Shown: positions 21,901 to 35,387, counted from the stretch's first letter. The stretch is DNA of 64,000 nucleotides from Setophaga petechia (GCA_024362935.1 JANCRA010000019.1:402001-466000); one strand, 5' to 3'. The notes: generated by a model not told the origin, from the sequence alone. Made by a program: numbers and translations.

Positions 21901-24900
21901 CTAATGCTATTGAGGCACTGCAAATTAACAACAGCCCTGGCCTTGTACATCACGTCTTCACAACAACCAGCCCATCAAACACCTTTGTGGCTCCACACGA
22001 AGACAGAGTGGAGGAAAAGTGAAATGGTTTCTCATCCTCTGCCCTGCCAGAGGCAAGTGCCAGCTCTCACTGTTGTAAACTGTAAGGCAAGGCAATCTGC
22101 AGTGCTATGGAAAGAAAACAAATACCACAGTAGCAGGCAGGCAGGCAGAATGAGACAGAGATATTTTTAATTGATGCTAGAGGAACATAAATAGATGAAG
22201 CTGGCATTAAGCAGCACAGCCCTTTTTCTCTCTCTGCCAGGTACCCATTTACCCGGGCTCATAACCAAAGGCCAACATGACATCAGAAGCCCTGTGGTGT
22301 TTTGCCTTTGGGCAACAGCCGGTAAAACTGGTTTCATCTGGCAGATGAGCATGTGAGCTGAGGTAATTGGTGTGTTCTTTTCTGCCTCAGATTCCTTATC
22401 TCATCCTGAGTATTCCCATAACCTCCCTTTTTCCAGCCCCTTTTGTTTCTCAACAAAAAAAATATTTACATTGAAATAAACAGTGGGAGCCTCTAGATGA
22501 CATTGGAGACATGGGTGCCAGTAAGGTAACTTCACGAACAAAGAGCAGTGCAGTGACAGCTGCAGGAAGGATAAGCTGGAAAGGGGGGCTTTTTCTACTG
22601 GGGCTGTTCCTGAACAGAAGGGGCTGGAACTGACAACATTTGATAAAGGAGCCACACTCAAAACCAGCTGCACTTCCATTTTTCTTTCACTCTCGAGGTC
22701 GGTTTCAATTCTTTTTCTGAGGTGTTTTGCAGCTGCAGAATAAAACCCACCTGAATGTGATCAGAGCACAATCTGGGAATCTTTCTACAGCCAAGGCTGA
22801 AAACAGCCAGGGCTGCCCATTCCTAGGGCTGTATTAGCAGTGCTTTGGCAGCACAGCCATCCCAAGCTATGCAGAGGTTGGGCAGGCTTCCTGTGGGCAT
22901 CCCTCACATCTCTGACTGCTTTGCTCGCTTGAAGAGAGTGGGGTCACAGAATAAATCCTGCCAGCAAAACTATATTTTCTAACATATCACTGAATGTACA
23001 TTACTGGTGGTTTTGTTGGATTATCTATGTGGATGAGTGATTTCACCCAGAGCAGTTGTCATTTAGGGATGGCCACAGCATGTCTGCAGGATACATGTGC
23101 TCAGAACACTACTGTGGGGCACCACCACAGCCAGGTAATGTGTGGCTGGGTAATCTGGGGGATTGGATGGAGATTTCTGGTTTGTTTGGAACATAGGAAC
23201 CTCTACAAGCTTCCCCTGGAAAGAAGCTGGAAGGCAAAAAAAGGTTTTCTCCTTCCTTCCCTTTAAATATACTACTGATACTTATGAATTGTGGCTGAGG
23301 GACTGGGCACCATGCCTAGCAGGGACATGCTGGGGATAAGGTTCCAGGTAGGATGCTGCCTCCATCTCTGTAATTTAAGGAAATGTGGCCTGCTTTTCAG
23401 AAACATTGTTCTTTCTACTTACAGATCCCTTTGGAGCTAGGAGATGATGGAAGCATGGAGAAGCTTGGGAAATCTAGCAATAGACAAACCCAGACACTTA
23501 GGTTTAGCCTCTCACATTTTGAATGTTCTCCCTCTTCTCCTATGGAAATCACTGCTGAAACTTCCCACTGAAGTGAAGCTGGATCCCAGTCTGTTAATGC
23601 TGACATATTAAGAGGGAGAACATAAGATAGAAAAAAGAGCCTCCAACCTGCTAAACAAGGCTAAAACACAAATCCAGTGGTTATGTTAAACAGTCCAAAT
23701 GAAAATTATCCAAATGTACAGGATTATAGAAGAAAGAAAACAGACAACTGGAAGGAGATGATGAAAAATGGGCTAAGGGAGGAGGAAGATGTAAAAGGTG
23801 GGAAATTAATTGGAAAATCCACTTGCACATGAGAGAGAGGCCAAAGATGTAGAAGGAGGATACAAGTGTAGGAAGGTTGGTGTGAAACACAGCTAGTTCT
23901 GGGTATGGGCACCGATAAGGGGGCTTTGGCATCTGGGTCTGAGCCTCACAGGTGACAAGAAGAAACACCTGGAGGAGTGTGGACACCTCCAGAGAGGCTG
24001 GAAGATGTCTGAGTTCTTTGTGGTTTCTATGGAAAAAGACATAAGGGAAAATAGAGAAGGGAAGGAATGGAGGGGGGTCCCTTGTCAGACATGCCCCAGA
24101 GATCAAGCCTGTACAGGTGCTGCAGGAGTTCCTGCTTTTTCCGGAGGGGCTTCAGGGTTTCTGGCAGGACTGAGAAGCCCAGGTCAGGGATGTGGTTCAA
24201 GCAGTGAGCAGGACAAACTCAGGTGGCTCCTCCACAACATCCCCCTGCCCAGACACTCCCCCACATCCCTCTTTGCACCACCCTTCTGCTCTCAGCCCAT
24301 GGTCCAGCACTGCAGGGCTATCCCAGACCTGAGCAGGAAGCCAAAGGGCTGCAGCCTGTGCTGTTTTGCACCCCTACATGGCACACAGATATTTGGGAGG
24401 AGACTTCTGAGCTTGTCCAGAAGCTCAGAAGGGTGACTGTTCCCTCAGATCCAGCCCCACAGTGACAGCACGTGATGCTCCCTGTCTACCAGGTTTTAAA
24501 CCAGATCCACACAGACAAAACTGGGAGCACTGTTTTGACCTCTCCTCCTATCCCTGTCCTCTCTCCTGCTCTGAGAATATTTTGGCCAGGGTCTTAGCAG
24601 CAGAAGGACATGTCCCCCACTGTTTCTCCCTTTGCTGAAATACTAACCAGCACATCACTTCAGCAAGGAGACAAATGCCTCAGGTTCAGAAAACACATTT
24701 TGGACTTTTAAGAAGAGTGAAATGAGGCAGCTGCCCATTGTGGGCAATTTAGCTTAATGTGATATTGAATTCAGCTGTTTAATACACCCAGATGCTCCAG
24801 CAGTGAGTGTATAAAAAACCCCCAACTTCAATAAGTAATGAAGATGTGAAGAATTTTTTTTCTGTTTGTTTCCTTTTTTAATGAAAATGGCAAACTATTT

Positions 24901-25811
24901 GCTACTGTACGTCTGCATCAGTTATTTAACATGACATCTTGCTGTAGTAATAATCCATCAACATCCAGTATTACATATGGATTCATAAAAGGGTTTATGC
25001 TTGTGTTGGTGCTTTTGCTGTCTGCCAAACTAATTATATACATTTTACAATAAATTATACATATTGAGCTGAGAACCTGCTGTGCTAATTGCTCATATTT
25101 TTGTAGGGGAAAAATGTGGTCATGGAGTGCTTTTTTCATTTTAAGCATATTGAGAACATGGCAGAAGAAGATGCTATGTCTTCAGTTTTCAGAGCTGAAA
25201 AATCAATATTCAGCCCTACAATAAGTAAAACAAACAAAAAAATCAGGAAGAGAGAACTTGGGGGAAGCTTTCTCTCATGTGTTCTTGCCCCTCTGTGTCT
25301 TCACTTGGTGAGGTATGGAAATACAAACACAATTTCAGTACTGCGGGTGTCCCATGAAATGAAGACCAAACTTCTACTGTACAAAAAGCTAAGGGCACCT
25401 GAAATTCCTCCCCAAATCAGGACCCCACAAAGAAGATGTGAAGGAGCTCTGCATCTGCCTTTCTTGAAGTTCTTTGTTTGCTCTTCAGCAACAGTGATGC
25501 GTAGTTATGAAATACATCTTCACTGTTCACAGAATTTCTGGGAGTAATACTTTAAATATTACTTTATAGTTTGTTACATTAAGTCCAGCACTTGCACCCA
25601 ATGGCTTTTAAGTCCTCTTAGGACAGAATCCCCATTCTGCTCCCTACTGAAAAAAAAAGTAAAAGATCTCTTTTGATTGAAAAGAGAGAACAGAATTAAA
25701 ACTCCAGAAAATCTGAACAATGGCACTCTTTAGGTAGAGCCACATTTCACACTCCCTGAGGAACCTTTCACATTTCAGTCAGTCCAGTCTTCTTGGAAAT
25801 GACAGAAAACA
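18976..25811. other. Intergenic sequence without recognisable genes
   Basis: No gene was recognised. An A-rich patch lies at 21749-21815. The AT-rich part near 24720-25110 has few repeats and several homeobox-type TAAT cores, and is discussed as a possible conserved element. Confidence 0.55.
21749..21815. repeat. A/G-rich low-complexity tract
   Basis: Long adenine runs are separated by G or GAGG. A frame through it reads mostly lysine, which is an artefact of the composition. Confidence 0.8.
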
Positions 25812-25930
25812 TAGGATTTTTGAGATTAGAAGTGTTCTCTAGAGATCATCTTGTTCACCTGCAACAAGCAGGGCCGCCTTGAGCCCATTGCCCAGGACTG
25901 TGTCCAGGTGCCTTTTGGTCTCCAGGGGAC
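25812..25930 (-). mobile_element. CR1 LINE 3' fragment, antisense
   Basis: The + strand shows the reverse complement of a CR1 3' region. It includes AGAGATCATCTTGTTCACC-like sequence (25841-25859), a CAAGCAGGGCCGCC block and the very typical GCCCAGGACTGTGTCCAG (25889-25906), then a CTCCAGGGG block. Homology fades after about 25930. The copy is short and diverged. Confidence 0.75.
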
Positions 25931-28900
25931 CCAGAGGATTTGCCTGATGGTAGAACAAGCAGCTGGGCGCCCAGAACCCCTCACTGGCAGCAGCACCTCT
26001 CCCAGCCCCAGCAGTGAGTACAGGCGCTGCCCTGGGCTGCACCCCCTCGGGCTGCTGCACGGTTACAGCTGTAACATTTTTGGGTGGTTTCCCATCAGTG
26101 GTGCTGCTCCTGCAGCTCTCAGTCATGCAGCAAGGCCCCATGAGCTGGGGAGGACACCATCACAAAGGCTCTGTGGTGCCAAGCAGTCACCACATCTGCT
26201 GTGTGGAGCACCAGCTGAGGCTGGACCAGAGCAGGCTGCTGAGACAAAAATAAAGCCAAACACTGAGGACAAGTAAATGCCCTAATTTTTTAAGACATGC
26301 ATTGAAAGGGGTGGTTCATCTTGTATTGCAGCTGTTACTAGGCCAATAAGAAAAGCGAGGAATAAAAGCAAAAACCAAAGACATGGCTAAATCTCTCAAA
26401 TTGGAAAAAAAAAAATAGTATTTTTTAAATGAAGGCATATAAGCTAAAAAAGAATCCCCAAAGATTAAGAGTAACATTTACTACAAATGTGTAGAATATC
26501 CTGGTCCTCAAAACACTATGAGCCCATATCATGTCTTTGATGGAAGAGATTAGAAAAAGACCCATAGCATATACAACAGGGAACAGGAAAGCAGCATTTC
26601 CTAAACACTTTTAAAATGCGCACTTTTTTGCCCTAGAAAAACAAACTATATGCTGTTCTGATTGATTTATTATCTCAGCATTGCCCTTAGGGCTCAGTGG
26701 ATATATTAACATTAAGCAGGTAAAGACTTAGGAATAATTTAAAAGAGTTTACAGCAGCTGCAGATCTGACTGAATTCTGCTGTGAGATGGTGAAAAAGAC
26801 AGAAATGCTCTGTTAAATTTAGAGAAAAAGACAGTTGTGTTTAAGTGTGTTAGTGAGAAGAGGCTGAGGCTCACTGTGGCTGTGAATTCTCTGCCGAGCT
26901 GGCCCGTGAACATCATGGTACATTCGGTTTGGTCTCACAGAGAACGTCTTTCCTCTTAGCCTGACATTCCTTCCCTCTCCCAAGAGCAATGGAGGATTTT
27001 TCCCTTGCACCAAGGAGCAGATCAATCAGGAATGAACTTAAATGCATGAAACATGTTGAACCCACCAAGCTACATGCGCTGTATTTGGTTTTCCTTAAAT
27101 ATTGTTTCTTTGTACTTCCTTGCTAGCCTTCAAAGTATGCCAAGTACTCTGCTCATGCAGTATCTGGTTTCAGGCAAACCAGCATGGCAGTTTGCCTGAG
27201 CTGAGAAAATATGCTTGAAGTCGGCATTCACAGGCAGCTTCAACATCCTAAGGAAAATGCTTTGTTTTTGTAGCCTGAAAGTATGTCACAAACATGAATA
27301 GAATTATACACTCGCTCTCCCTCACCCTCAATCCTCTTTACCTGAGGAAAAAATTATACACTTCCAATTACAGGGCCAGTTAAAATCAATACAAAGGTGG
27401 GAGAAAACAGATCATTTTTCTTATGGAAGTAACTGTTTTCATTAATTTTTCATTAGTCCTGCTTTTCTGGTGCTATCCATCACTGAAGAAGCTGGTATGC
27501 AGTAGATTACATTTAGGTTATCTTATGTGCTTCCAGGATTTAGTAGATATTGCCCGATAAAGCTGCGAGCTTTATGGCTTTAACTTACATCTATCAATAA
27601 TGCATCAGAAGAGAATTTTTCTGCAGAACAGCCTTCCCTGATCCAAGCAGCTTTCTTCTGGAATAGCTGCACTGGTTACAGCAGAGATGATAGCACAGCT
27701 TTTACTCATCTAAAGGCTTCAACTATGAGAAAGATGAGTGGATGCTTAAGGAGGAAGACAATCCATGAGGGTTTGAGCCCTAGTTTCCCACTGTTGTAAT
27801 TTTTATTGTGGAGCATTTGAAGCTGGGAGCCAGCTGTGCCTTGCCCCATCTCAACAACCACACCTGAAAAACATTCCTGCCATCCTGGCATGCAGCAGGA
27901 TTTTGTTGTGACCACTGTATGAACAAACAAGGCTCTTTCACAAGCTGCACTGGTTCCTTCTCCCATTTTAATGCCTGAGTTCTGTGTTAAGGAATATAAA
28001 CATAAACAGAAAATGATAGTCCCTGTTGAAGAGCTGAGGCAGAGAAAGGAAATTAAGTATACCATCAGTTGACTTCACTTAAAACATGTAAGATGAAGGA
28101 AATTTTATTTCATTTAATTTATTTTTCTTTCACTTTGGAAGGAATTAGAAAAAGAAATCAGAAGGTGTGTCAAGCCTAACATGGTTGTAATGCTAGCATT
28201 TTAAGCTCATTCAAACATCCCAGCAATGCCTTCTATGTGCTTGAATAGCTTCAAACTCTCAGCTTAAAAAAATAAACGTGTCACAGTTCCTCCTTGATTT
28301 CCAGCTCTTTCTGTACTGCAAGAGGGCTTGTGGAAAAGAGGGACCCAAGTGAGTGGCAGTCAAGTTTCGTCAGCCTCCCCAGCTGCAAGGTGAGTTTATT
28401 GCTGCCTTCTTCCCTTAGAAGTAGAGAGATGCTTAATTGAAGCTCTGTACAATGCTTTGAAGAGACCAAGAACTGCATTAGGGCCGAAGTTATTACACTT
28501 GAGCTGCCCAGGCACAGCCTCCAGCAGAAGAAAAACAAGCCTCCTGAGCTGGAGAAAGCGAGGGAAAGAAATGCACAGCTGCTTTTGGTTTTAATGTAAG
28601 CCACCCAGAACTGAAATATTTATTCAGAAGCAGCAGGGATTAGTGAAATTATGGCTCCAGATCTTCAGAACATGCATCCGTGCTCTGCTTGTTTTGCCTT
28701 TTGTTTTTGCAATTTCTTGGCAGTTAATCAAATGAAGTATCAAACATCCACTGCTGAGCCTCACTGAGCCCTCTGGTTTGACCTGCAGTCAGAAAGAATG
28801 CAGTACATGAATTGAGGGGACTTCACCATATGCAGTTTTTGCTTTAAGTCTATGTCACCCTTTCTTTTAGACTGCATCCTAATGGTAAGGAGGCAAGGCC

Positions 28901-29512
28901 AGCCATCCCATGCTTCACATTTTCCTCAGGAAAATTAATAACAACACTGACAAGCTACATAACAGAAGCCACAAGACCATTTAGGGTTGTAGATGAGATC
29001 ATTTATCAGCCCAAACTCCAGAGCACAGAGACAAATGTCCCTCTCTCCATCTCTCCTCAGACCAGAAAGCCAGAGCTGTGCTCTGAGGACCACAGGACAG
29101 GGATCAATGGGCTGGGCCATGGCACCAGCACTCCATGCTCCCCAAGAAGCACAAATCCAGCCTGCTCATTCTAGCAACAGCCTCTCCAGAGAGAACTCAT
29201 GTATATGGGGCTTTAATGAGGCTGAGAGAGAAGAGTCTCATCAACCCATACTTCCTCTGACCTGCAGTGGAAAATACTGTATTTTTATAAGCAACAGAGA
29301 TGACATACTATTGCTGTGGATGCAATGGCACTGACAGCCCATGGCCACACTGCACCCCTTGGGCTTCTGACTGGGGTATGAGGCAAGTTCACCATGAGTA
29401 TGGAGGGTAGAAGATGGGATCTGGCCCATAACCTCCAACATCACCTGAAAAATATTACACCCTATTATTTTAGGAACACAGGACTCCTATTGGATCCCTA
29501 GTCAAAAAAAGT

Positions 29513-29534
29513 CAAACAAACAAACAAACAAAAC
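29513..29534. repeat. (AAAC)n microsatellite in an A/C-rich patch
   Basis: Five or so CAAA units are followed by a degenerate A/C-rich stretch reaching about 29610. Confidence 0.85.
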
Positions 29535-30631
29535 CCAAAGCAGACAAACGCTCCTCCCAAAAAAAACAATAACAAGAAAACAAACCAAACCGAAAACCCA
29601 AACCAGATTCAAGAAGTGGGCTTTTCTCCTTTTGTCAGATGACATTTCCATTTCTGGAGCCCTTACTTGTGCAAACAGAAGATGCTTCAGCAGGTTAGCA
29701 CTAGGGCTTCCCCACTGCATCAATGTTAACATCTTGATTACCAGATAGCTGAGCTAGCTCAGCTTACAGGAGGATGAACTTGTGTACTATGTGCCTGCAT
29801 TTTTTTCTGTTTAAGAGGACTTAGGGCTATGGTTTTAGCAGTTTCAGGCTCAAATAGAGGACCCCTTTGCTAAGTCAGTTTTGGGGGGATCTTCAAAAAA
29901 ACAGATCAATGGGGCAGCAGCCAAAGCCAACACTGGGACCTGGTGCAACATATTGATTTTTGGTGGTGGCGATCCCTCCAGACCCTCAAGAAATAATAAA
30001 CCATTCAAACTGAAATCTGAGAAAAAGCAACTGGTCTACAGACCCTAAGGATATCTTGGTTTCACTTCCACTGTAAATAAACCTCAGGCAGCTTGAATGC
30101 CGACATACAAATACCAGTTGTCCATAGAAATAATTCATAATATAGAATTCTGCAGTGAAGAAATGACAGATGGAAATAAATGTTTTTATTTCTCTGAAAA
30201 ACTGACCACTGGTAAATAAAAATGCTTTTCTCACCCCCCAAAATCCAACCCTTCTCCCCCCCAACTCATGAAATGAAAACATTAAAGGAAAATTCATTTG
30301 ACAAGTCATTTGGATGTCAGTGAAAACCCTCTAATTAGTATAGAAATCAATTTTTAAAGCTTGCTGCAAAAAATTATGCTTATGAACAAAATGTTTGACT
30401 TCAAATTGAATTCAGTGCCTGTTCAGCATAAAGGAAAATAATTGAATGGGTGGCTCAACTTTCATGTTTTTGGAGTTTACTAAGTTTTTCCCATTGGTTT
30501 TTGTTATGCATTTTAGTGGGCATCATAAAACAATGTGTCAACTTGACTTGCTGTGCCAGTCAATCACGGAGATGATCAGCTTCCTTCTGTAGACATATGG
30601 CAACAGAGAGGAGAATCCCTCATTGGTTCAG

Positions 30632-30683
30632 ACTGCTCAGCTAGTACCTACCTAGTAGGTACTGCTCAGCTAGTACCTACCTA
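30632..30683. repeat. 29-bp tandem duplication with palindromic core
   Basis: ACTGCTCAGCTAGTACCTAC begins at 30632 and again at 30661. The two copies agree over the first 22 bp of a 29-bp period. The unit contains AGTACCTACCTAGTAGGTAC, which is close to its own reverse complement, so slippage at a hairpin is a reasonable origin. Confidence 0.85.
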
Positions 30684-33030
30684 TTCTGAAGACAGAATAA
30701 ATTAGCAGCACCTCTTTACCTGTACTGCTTCTGGAAAGAGATATTAACCCAGTGACAAAGCAGGACTTCACTTTCGCCAGCACAGAGTAAATTAGCTCAG
30801 TCTCCAATGGGACACTCAGTTTTAAGGTTCACCCAAGCATGCCAGGATCCATACTCACATTATGCAGCTGTTTGGTACATTCAGGGGAAGAACTAAACCC
30901 TGGGTTGATAGTTGCTGCAGAAACCCAACAATGGCATTACCCAAAGAAAGGTGAGGACCAAATTCCTTTGCCTGTGTCTCACTGTGGGAAGGGGAGTTGG
31001 TGCCATCTGCAATCTCTGCACGTCTGCAGGAGTTCTTCTGGCAGCTGCTTAACCAACTTGCTGAAGTACCACGTTGGCAGCTACCACTCACTGCAGTTCT
31101 GCCTCTTGTTATTAAATACACTGATGGCATAAAATGGAGTCAACACTTTCTAATAAAAAATCAGATAAATTTAGATGTCAAAATTACTAGACAGTAGTCT
31201 GGTCCTTCTTGGTTCCCCCACTCCCCCCACATTCCTGGAGAAATTGCTCATTTGTTTGTTGATCAGTTTTTCAAAAGAACATTTAAAAAACACATGGTTA
31301 TAAACTCAATTGCAAACAGGAATAATCTCATTTGCTCTCTAAAAATCTACAGCCAGTTTATTCCTGCATACATTTTTCATCAGCCATTACTTTGAATAAT
31401 CATGACCTCTTACTCCATGACCGCCATCTGAGGATTTGGAAGGAGCACAGTGGTATCTTTAAGGTCATTGACTTGGACAGGTACACACTGAGCAAGGAAA
31501 ACCACCAGCAGAGCACAACTTGTTGGCTTTGGGAGCCACATGTTGGAGAGCATCAGAGGCAAAGGTCCTGGTGCAAAGGCTGCAGGCAATGTGGGCCCTG
31601 CCAGCACTGGGGGGACACCTTTGGGGCTGCTGATGCAGCTTGCTTGCAGTGCCTGCTTGCCAAGGAGCAGGAAAAGGAGCTGCACTCCCCCCAGCTCCAG
31701 CCGGCACAGCAGTCTCTGAAGAATCACATCACCTTGCACTGGGACCCATGGACTCTCAAACCCATGGGGACCAGCATCTTTTTGGACGTCACAAATTTCA
31801 TCACTTCCAACGGTTTGAAGATCTGTTAAAAATATTTATTTCCCTGGGTTTTAGCTTTCCAACTTCTATGCAGACTAACAACCAAATTGTGGGCAGTAAG
31901 AGCAAGCATTTGTTTATTTTGTAAGAGGACTTCTTGCTGCTAATTGAAAACAAGCATTTTCAATGAGGCAGCTGTTTCAGTACTGTGAATAGACAGATCA
32001 GCATCACATTGAAGATCTAATAACCCACTAATGAACCTTAATTTTTAGAGGCCCCTCCCTTACCCATTTTCACACTTCAGTAATTCCAAACCATTGATAT
32101 GTGCTGCCCGTTATTTAAAGATGTCCTCAGACATATTTTAATAAAACCCAGAAAAAAATGTAACTTTTTTTTTTTAGTTAGACTATATTGAAAACCTTGT
32201 TACATGTATCTAACAGTTTCTCTTTTTCTTTTCTTAAATAAATAGCAAAGTGTCACCAAAATGAATGGAATGGCAGCACCATTGTGTTGATAGAAATTTC
32301 CACACTAGGATGAAAACAGAGTCATATTCTGTAACAGTGCATAATTTTTGGACTTTGGAGGAAAGCTGGGGCTTGCTAGTGCATCAATCCATGAGCAGTC
32401 TGTGCAGTGGCATCGGGACATGGTGCCTCTGCAAAACCTCACAGGCCTGGAGCCTGTGCCTGCAGAAGTGGCCCCAGTGAGACTCTGCAAGACAGCAGCA
32501 GGCAGGGCTTCCAATGCAGAACGTGGAATTACTGCCTGCTACCAAGGGACACAGCCGATGGTAACACAAGGGGCTGGCCATGTCACTCTCTGGCAGAACA
32601 ACGGCTTGAAAAGAGGGAAATGAGCAACCTGAAAACCAAACAGGCTGACTAACACTTAGCAAGGCAAGGGCTTGGAGAGTCAAAGCTGCCAACTCCTTGA
32701 TCAAGAGGGAGTGGTGCAAGATTTCACTGTTACACTGAAAGTTACAGAACCAGGTGTCATTTTTTCATGGGTTTCCCTGGGCTGAGCTGGTGTTATTTTC
32801 ACATCTGACCAACAGTTTCTCTTCCAGCTGGGACAGTGCTGAAGGAACAGCAGCCATGTGCACCACACCAGAAGATCCCTCAACAACCTCTGCTGCCTTA
32901 AACTCACTCCACCCTGTGCAGGCAGCTCTGCCTGCCCACTGCCTTGCCCCTCTACACGCTGGAGTGCAGTGTAATCCCACCTCTCTGCTTCTGTTGGCTT
33001 AAACCAGACCCTTGTTATTTTAAACAGGAG

Positions 33031-33036
33031 TTTATT
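33031..33036 (-). terminator. KCTD1: Distal poly(A) signal of KCTD1
   Basis: The + strand TTTATT reads AATAAA on the KCTD1 sense strand. About 20 nt further on, the sense strand has GGTCTGGTTT, a GT-rich downstream element. This is the best candidate for the gene's 3' end. Confidence 0.65.
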
Positions 33037-33535
33037 GTATTTAATACATTATAAAATTTGAAAAAATTGTAGGAAAGCAGCAGATTCAAACCAGAGCATC
33101 TCTACCAAATATTAATTATTCTGGCCCCCTTTGAAAAACACAAAACAAAACAACAAAAAAACTCATTCAAAAGAAAAGTTAACCTTTCACATCTGTGAGG
33201 GCTGACAAAAAGTGTGCGACTTCTGTACAAACTACATTTAAAATTTCAGCTTTCCAATGCAATGGATGGTCGTCTCCTGAACACCTGCCCATCCACCTCT
33301 AAAAAAGAGACACAAACCTCCATATGCAAATAAAGTTGAGTCAAGGTGTGTACACATTAAAAAGTGGATGGCTGTTTGGCAATGAAAATGGGTGAAGAAC
33401 AGTCCATGAATCCCCCCCGGCAATGGCTTGTACACCGTTAAGTGGGCCCGGGAAGGGCCTGGGACACTTAATGGCCATCACAGCACCAACCTCATCTACC
33501 ACATTTTGTCATTGCATTTCCTACCCTTTGACATA

Positions 33536-33604
33536 TACATACATATATATATGTACAGACATACATATACATACATATTTTTTTATGAGTGTGTGTGTGT
33601 GTGT
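33536..33604. repeat. AT/AC dinucleotide-rich repeat patch in KCTD1 3' UTR
   Basis: Imperfect TACATA units run from 33536 to 33578 and are followed by an eight-unit (GT)n at 33589-33604. The patch is probably length-variable. Confidence 0.85.
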
Positions 33605-33705
33605 TTTCTTTTATACCTTGAGGTTATTATTATTATTATCACTACTAGTCCAAGTGTTCCCATATGAATTCAGGTGTGGTCTCTATATTTGATATAAATG
33701 TGTCT

Positions 33706-33711
33706 TTTATT
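33706..33711 (-). terminator. KCTD1: Possible proximal poly(A) signal of KCTD1
   Basis: The + strand TTTATT gives AATAAA on the sense strand, about 124 nt after the stop codon. It would yield a short 3' UTR isoform. There is no direct evidence of use. Confidence 0.35.
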
Positions 33712-33790
33712 CAATTTTAGTTCCAGGACTTGTTTGGAGTCCAAACTGCACATGAAATGTCCCCCTTTTTGTTTTTCCTCTTTGTTTTCC

Positions 33791-33813
33791 TTTTTTTTTT
33801 TTTTTTTTTTTTT
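33791..33813 (-). repeat. A23 run just after the KCTD1 stop codon
   Basis: Twenty-three consecutive T on the + strand, hence A23 in the KCTD1 mRNA. It lies 21 nt after the stop codon. It is genomically encoded, so cDNA made by oligo(dT) priming may start here and mimic a polyadenylation site. Confidence 0.95.
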
Positions 33814-33834
33814 GCATAAAGAAACATGTCCATT

Positions 33835-34032
<198 letters not shown>

Positions 34033-35159
34033 TTAACAGACTATTTGCTGTCCAATGATAATAACTGCTGTTTTCAAATGGATTCAGTTAGGGGAAAAAA
34101 AAGTGGTTAAACAGCTTAACTGTACTGGATTGATTTCTGCTGACTATGGCCACTGAGCAGTGAAAGAGAAAAATGAAGAAAAATTTATTTTATTTTAGTT
34201 TTTTAGTACTGTCAACAAATCCAATCTTCTTCTGGCCACAGAAGCAGGACTAGAAAAACACATTCTCTGCTTTACAGAATTTACAACACAAAAGGGCAAA
34301 CACATGATTGCACAGCAGATGCTGTGCAAACACCACAATGAAATGGTGACAGTATAGATAACAACGGTCACAATTTCAGAAAACCTACCATGATATTTAC
34401 TAGAGACTTAAAAACCAACTCTTTGTTACTTCTATCATCATCTTCACCTGTTCTGGGCATCCTTTGCCTCACCTGTGAAGGTGACTTCCTGGGATTTACC
34501 AGGGTCAGCCTGACAGCTGCTAAACCCAAGGCAGGGGCTGATGCTCCTGGACCCCAGAGGATGTGGGACCCTCTATTCAGGGTCAGACCTCACAAGGGCT
34601 GTGCTGGAATCTGGTGCCTACCATGGCTTCCTAAGCTGTTTCCGCAGTTGTCAAATTGGCTTGCATGCATGCTGGGACAACACTGGCAAGCAGAATGGCA
34701 GAAGACTGCAAAGGACTAGGGCAGGGGAAGAAGCAAGCTGAGGTTTAAAAATGCTTCAAAGAAGACATGCCATGTCTTTACTTCAAATGCTTCAGGTTGG
34801 CAAATGTCTTTCCAAAGTACTTGAGCATGGCTAATTGCACAGCAGTCATAAAAAAAAGGAAGGGATAGGAAAAGAGACCTGGAAACAGTGATCAAAACAC
34901 ATGTGATCATTAGCTTTTAACAATATATGCCAAAATCCCCTGCCCCTGCTCAAATGTGTCAGTGCAAGCCACTGGAAAAAAGAACATGAGAACTTGGGTC
35001 CCGAGAAAAAATGTGGTGGAAATAACTCTGGAAACTAGCTCACCCTGGACAATCCATTGGTCTGTACCTCACCCTTCAGGTCTATTGGTAGTGTCCCATT
35101 TTTATTAGTACTGGGAGATACTTATGTCCTCCCATTATCAATGTGGGATCATTAAACAA

Positions 35160-35222
35160 GCCTGTACATATTTTGCCACTCTGACTGTACATATTTTGAA
35201 GCCTGTACATATTTTGCCACTC
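35160..35222. repeat. 40-bp-period tandem duplication
   Basis: The sequence GCCTGTACATATTTTGCCAC plus TCT occurs at 35160-35182 and 35200-35222. A partial TGTACATATTTTG copy lies between them at 35187-35199. The identical ends suggest a recent event. Confidence 0.9.
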
Positions 35223-35334
35223 TAACAGGTTTTTCACATCAGTAAATATGCTTTGTAATTCTTATTTGTGCAACAAAAATGTAAGCATCAGAATAAGCGA
35301 CAAAGTGTTGAAGGATACAACTGCCTTGATAACT

Positions 35335-35387
35335 ATCCTATGATATAGGATAGGATATCCTATGATATGCATCCTATGATATAGCTA
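35335..35387. repeat. ATCCTATGATAT repeat cluster
   Basis: The unit ATCCTATGATAT appears three times (starting at about 35335, 35358 and 35375), with an inverted ATAGGATAGGAT between the first two. The cluster can fold into a short hairpin. Confidence 0.8.

Larger units (their letters stand above)
25931..33008. other. Intergenic sequence without recognisable genes
   Basis: This is mixed unique-looking sequence up to the probable KCTD1 poly(A) site. It contains an (AAAC)n run at 29513-29534 and a 29-bp tandem duplication at 30632-30683. No exon with splice support was found on either strand. Confidence 0.55.
33009..33834 (-). other. KCTD1: KCTD1 3' UTR
   Basis: This follows the KCTD1 stop codon on the - strand and ends about 20 nt after an AATAAA at 33036-33031, giving about 825 nt. 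Notable content on the sense strand includes a run of 23 A starting 22 nt after the stop, a proximal AATAAA at 33711-33706, a (AC)n run and a (TATG/TACA)n patch. The Pumilio-type motif TGTACATA lies on the sense strand of 33550-33557. The exact cleavage site is inferred. Confidence 0.65.
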
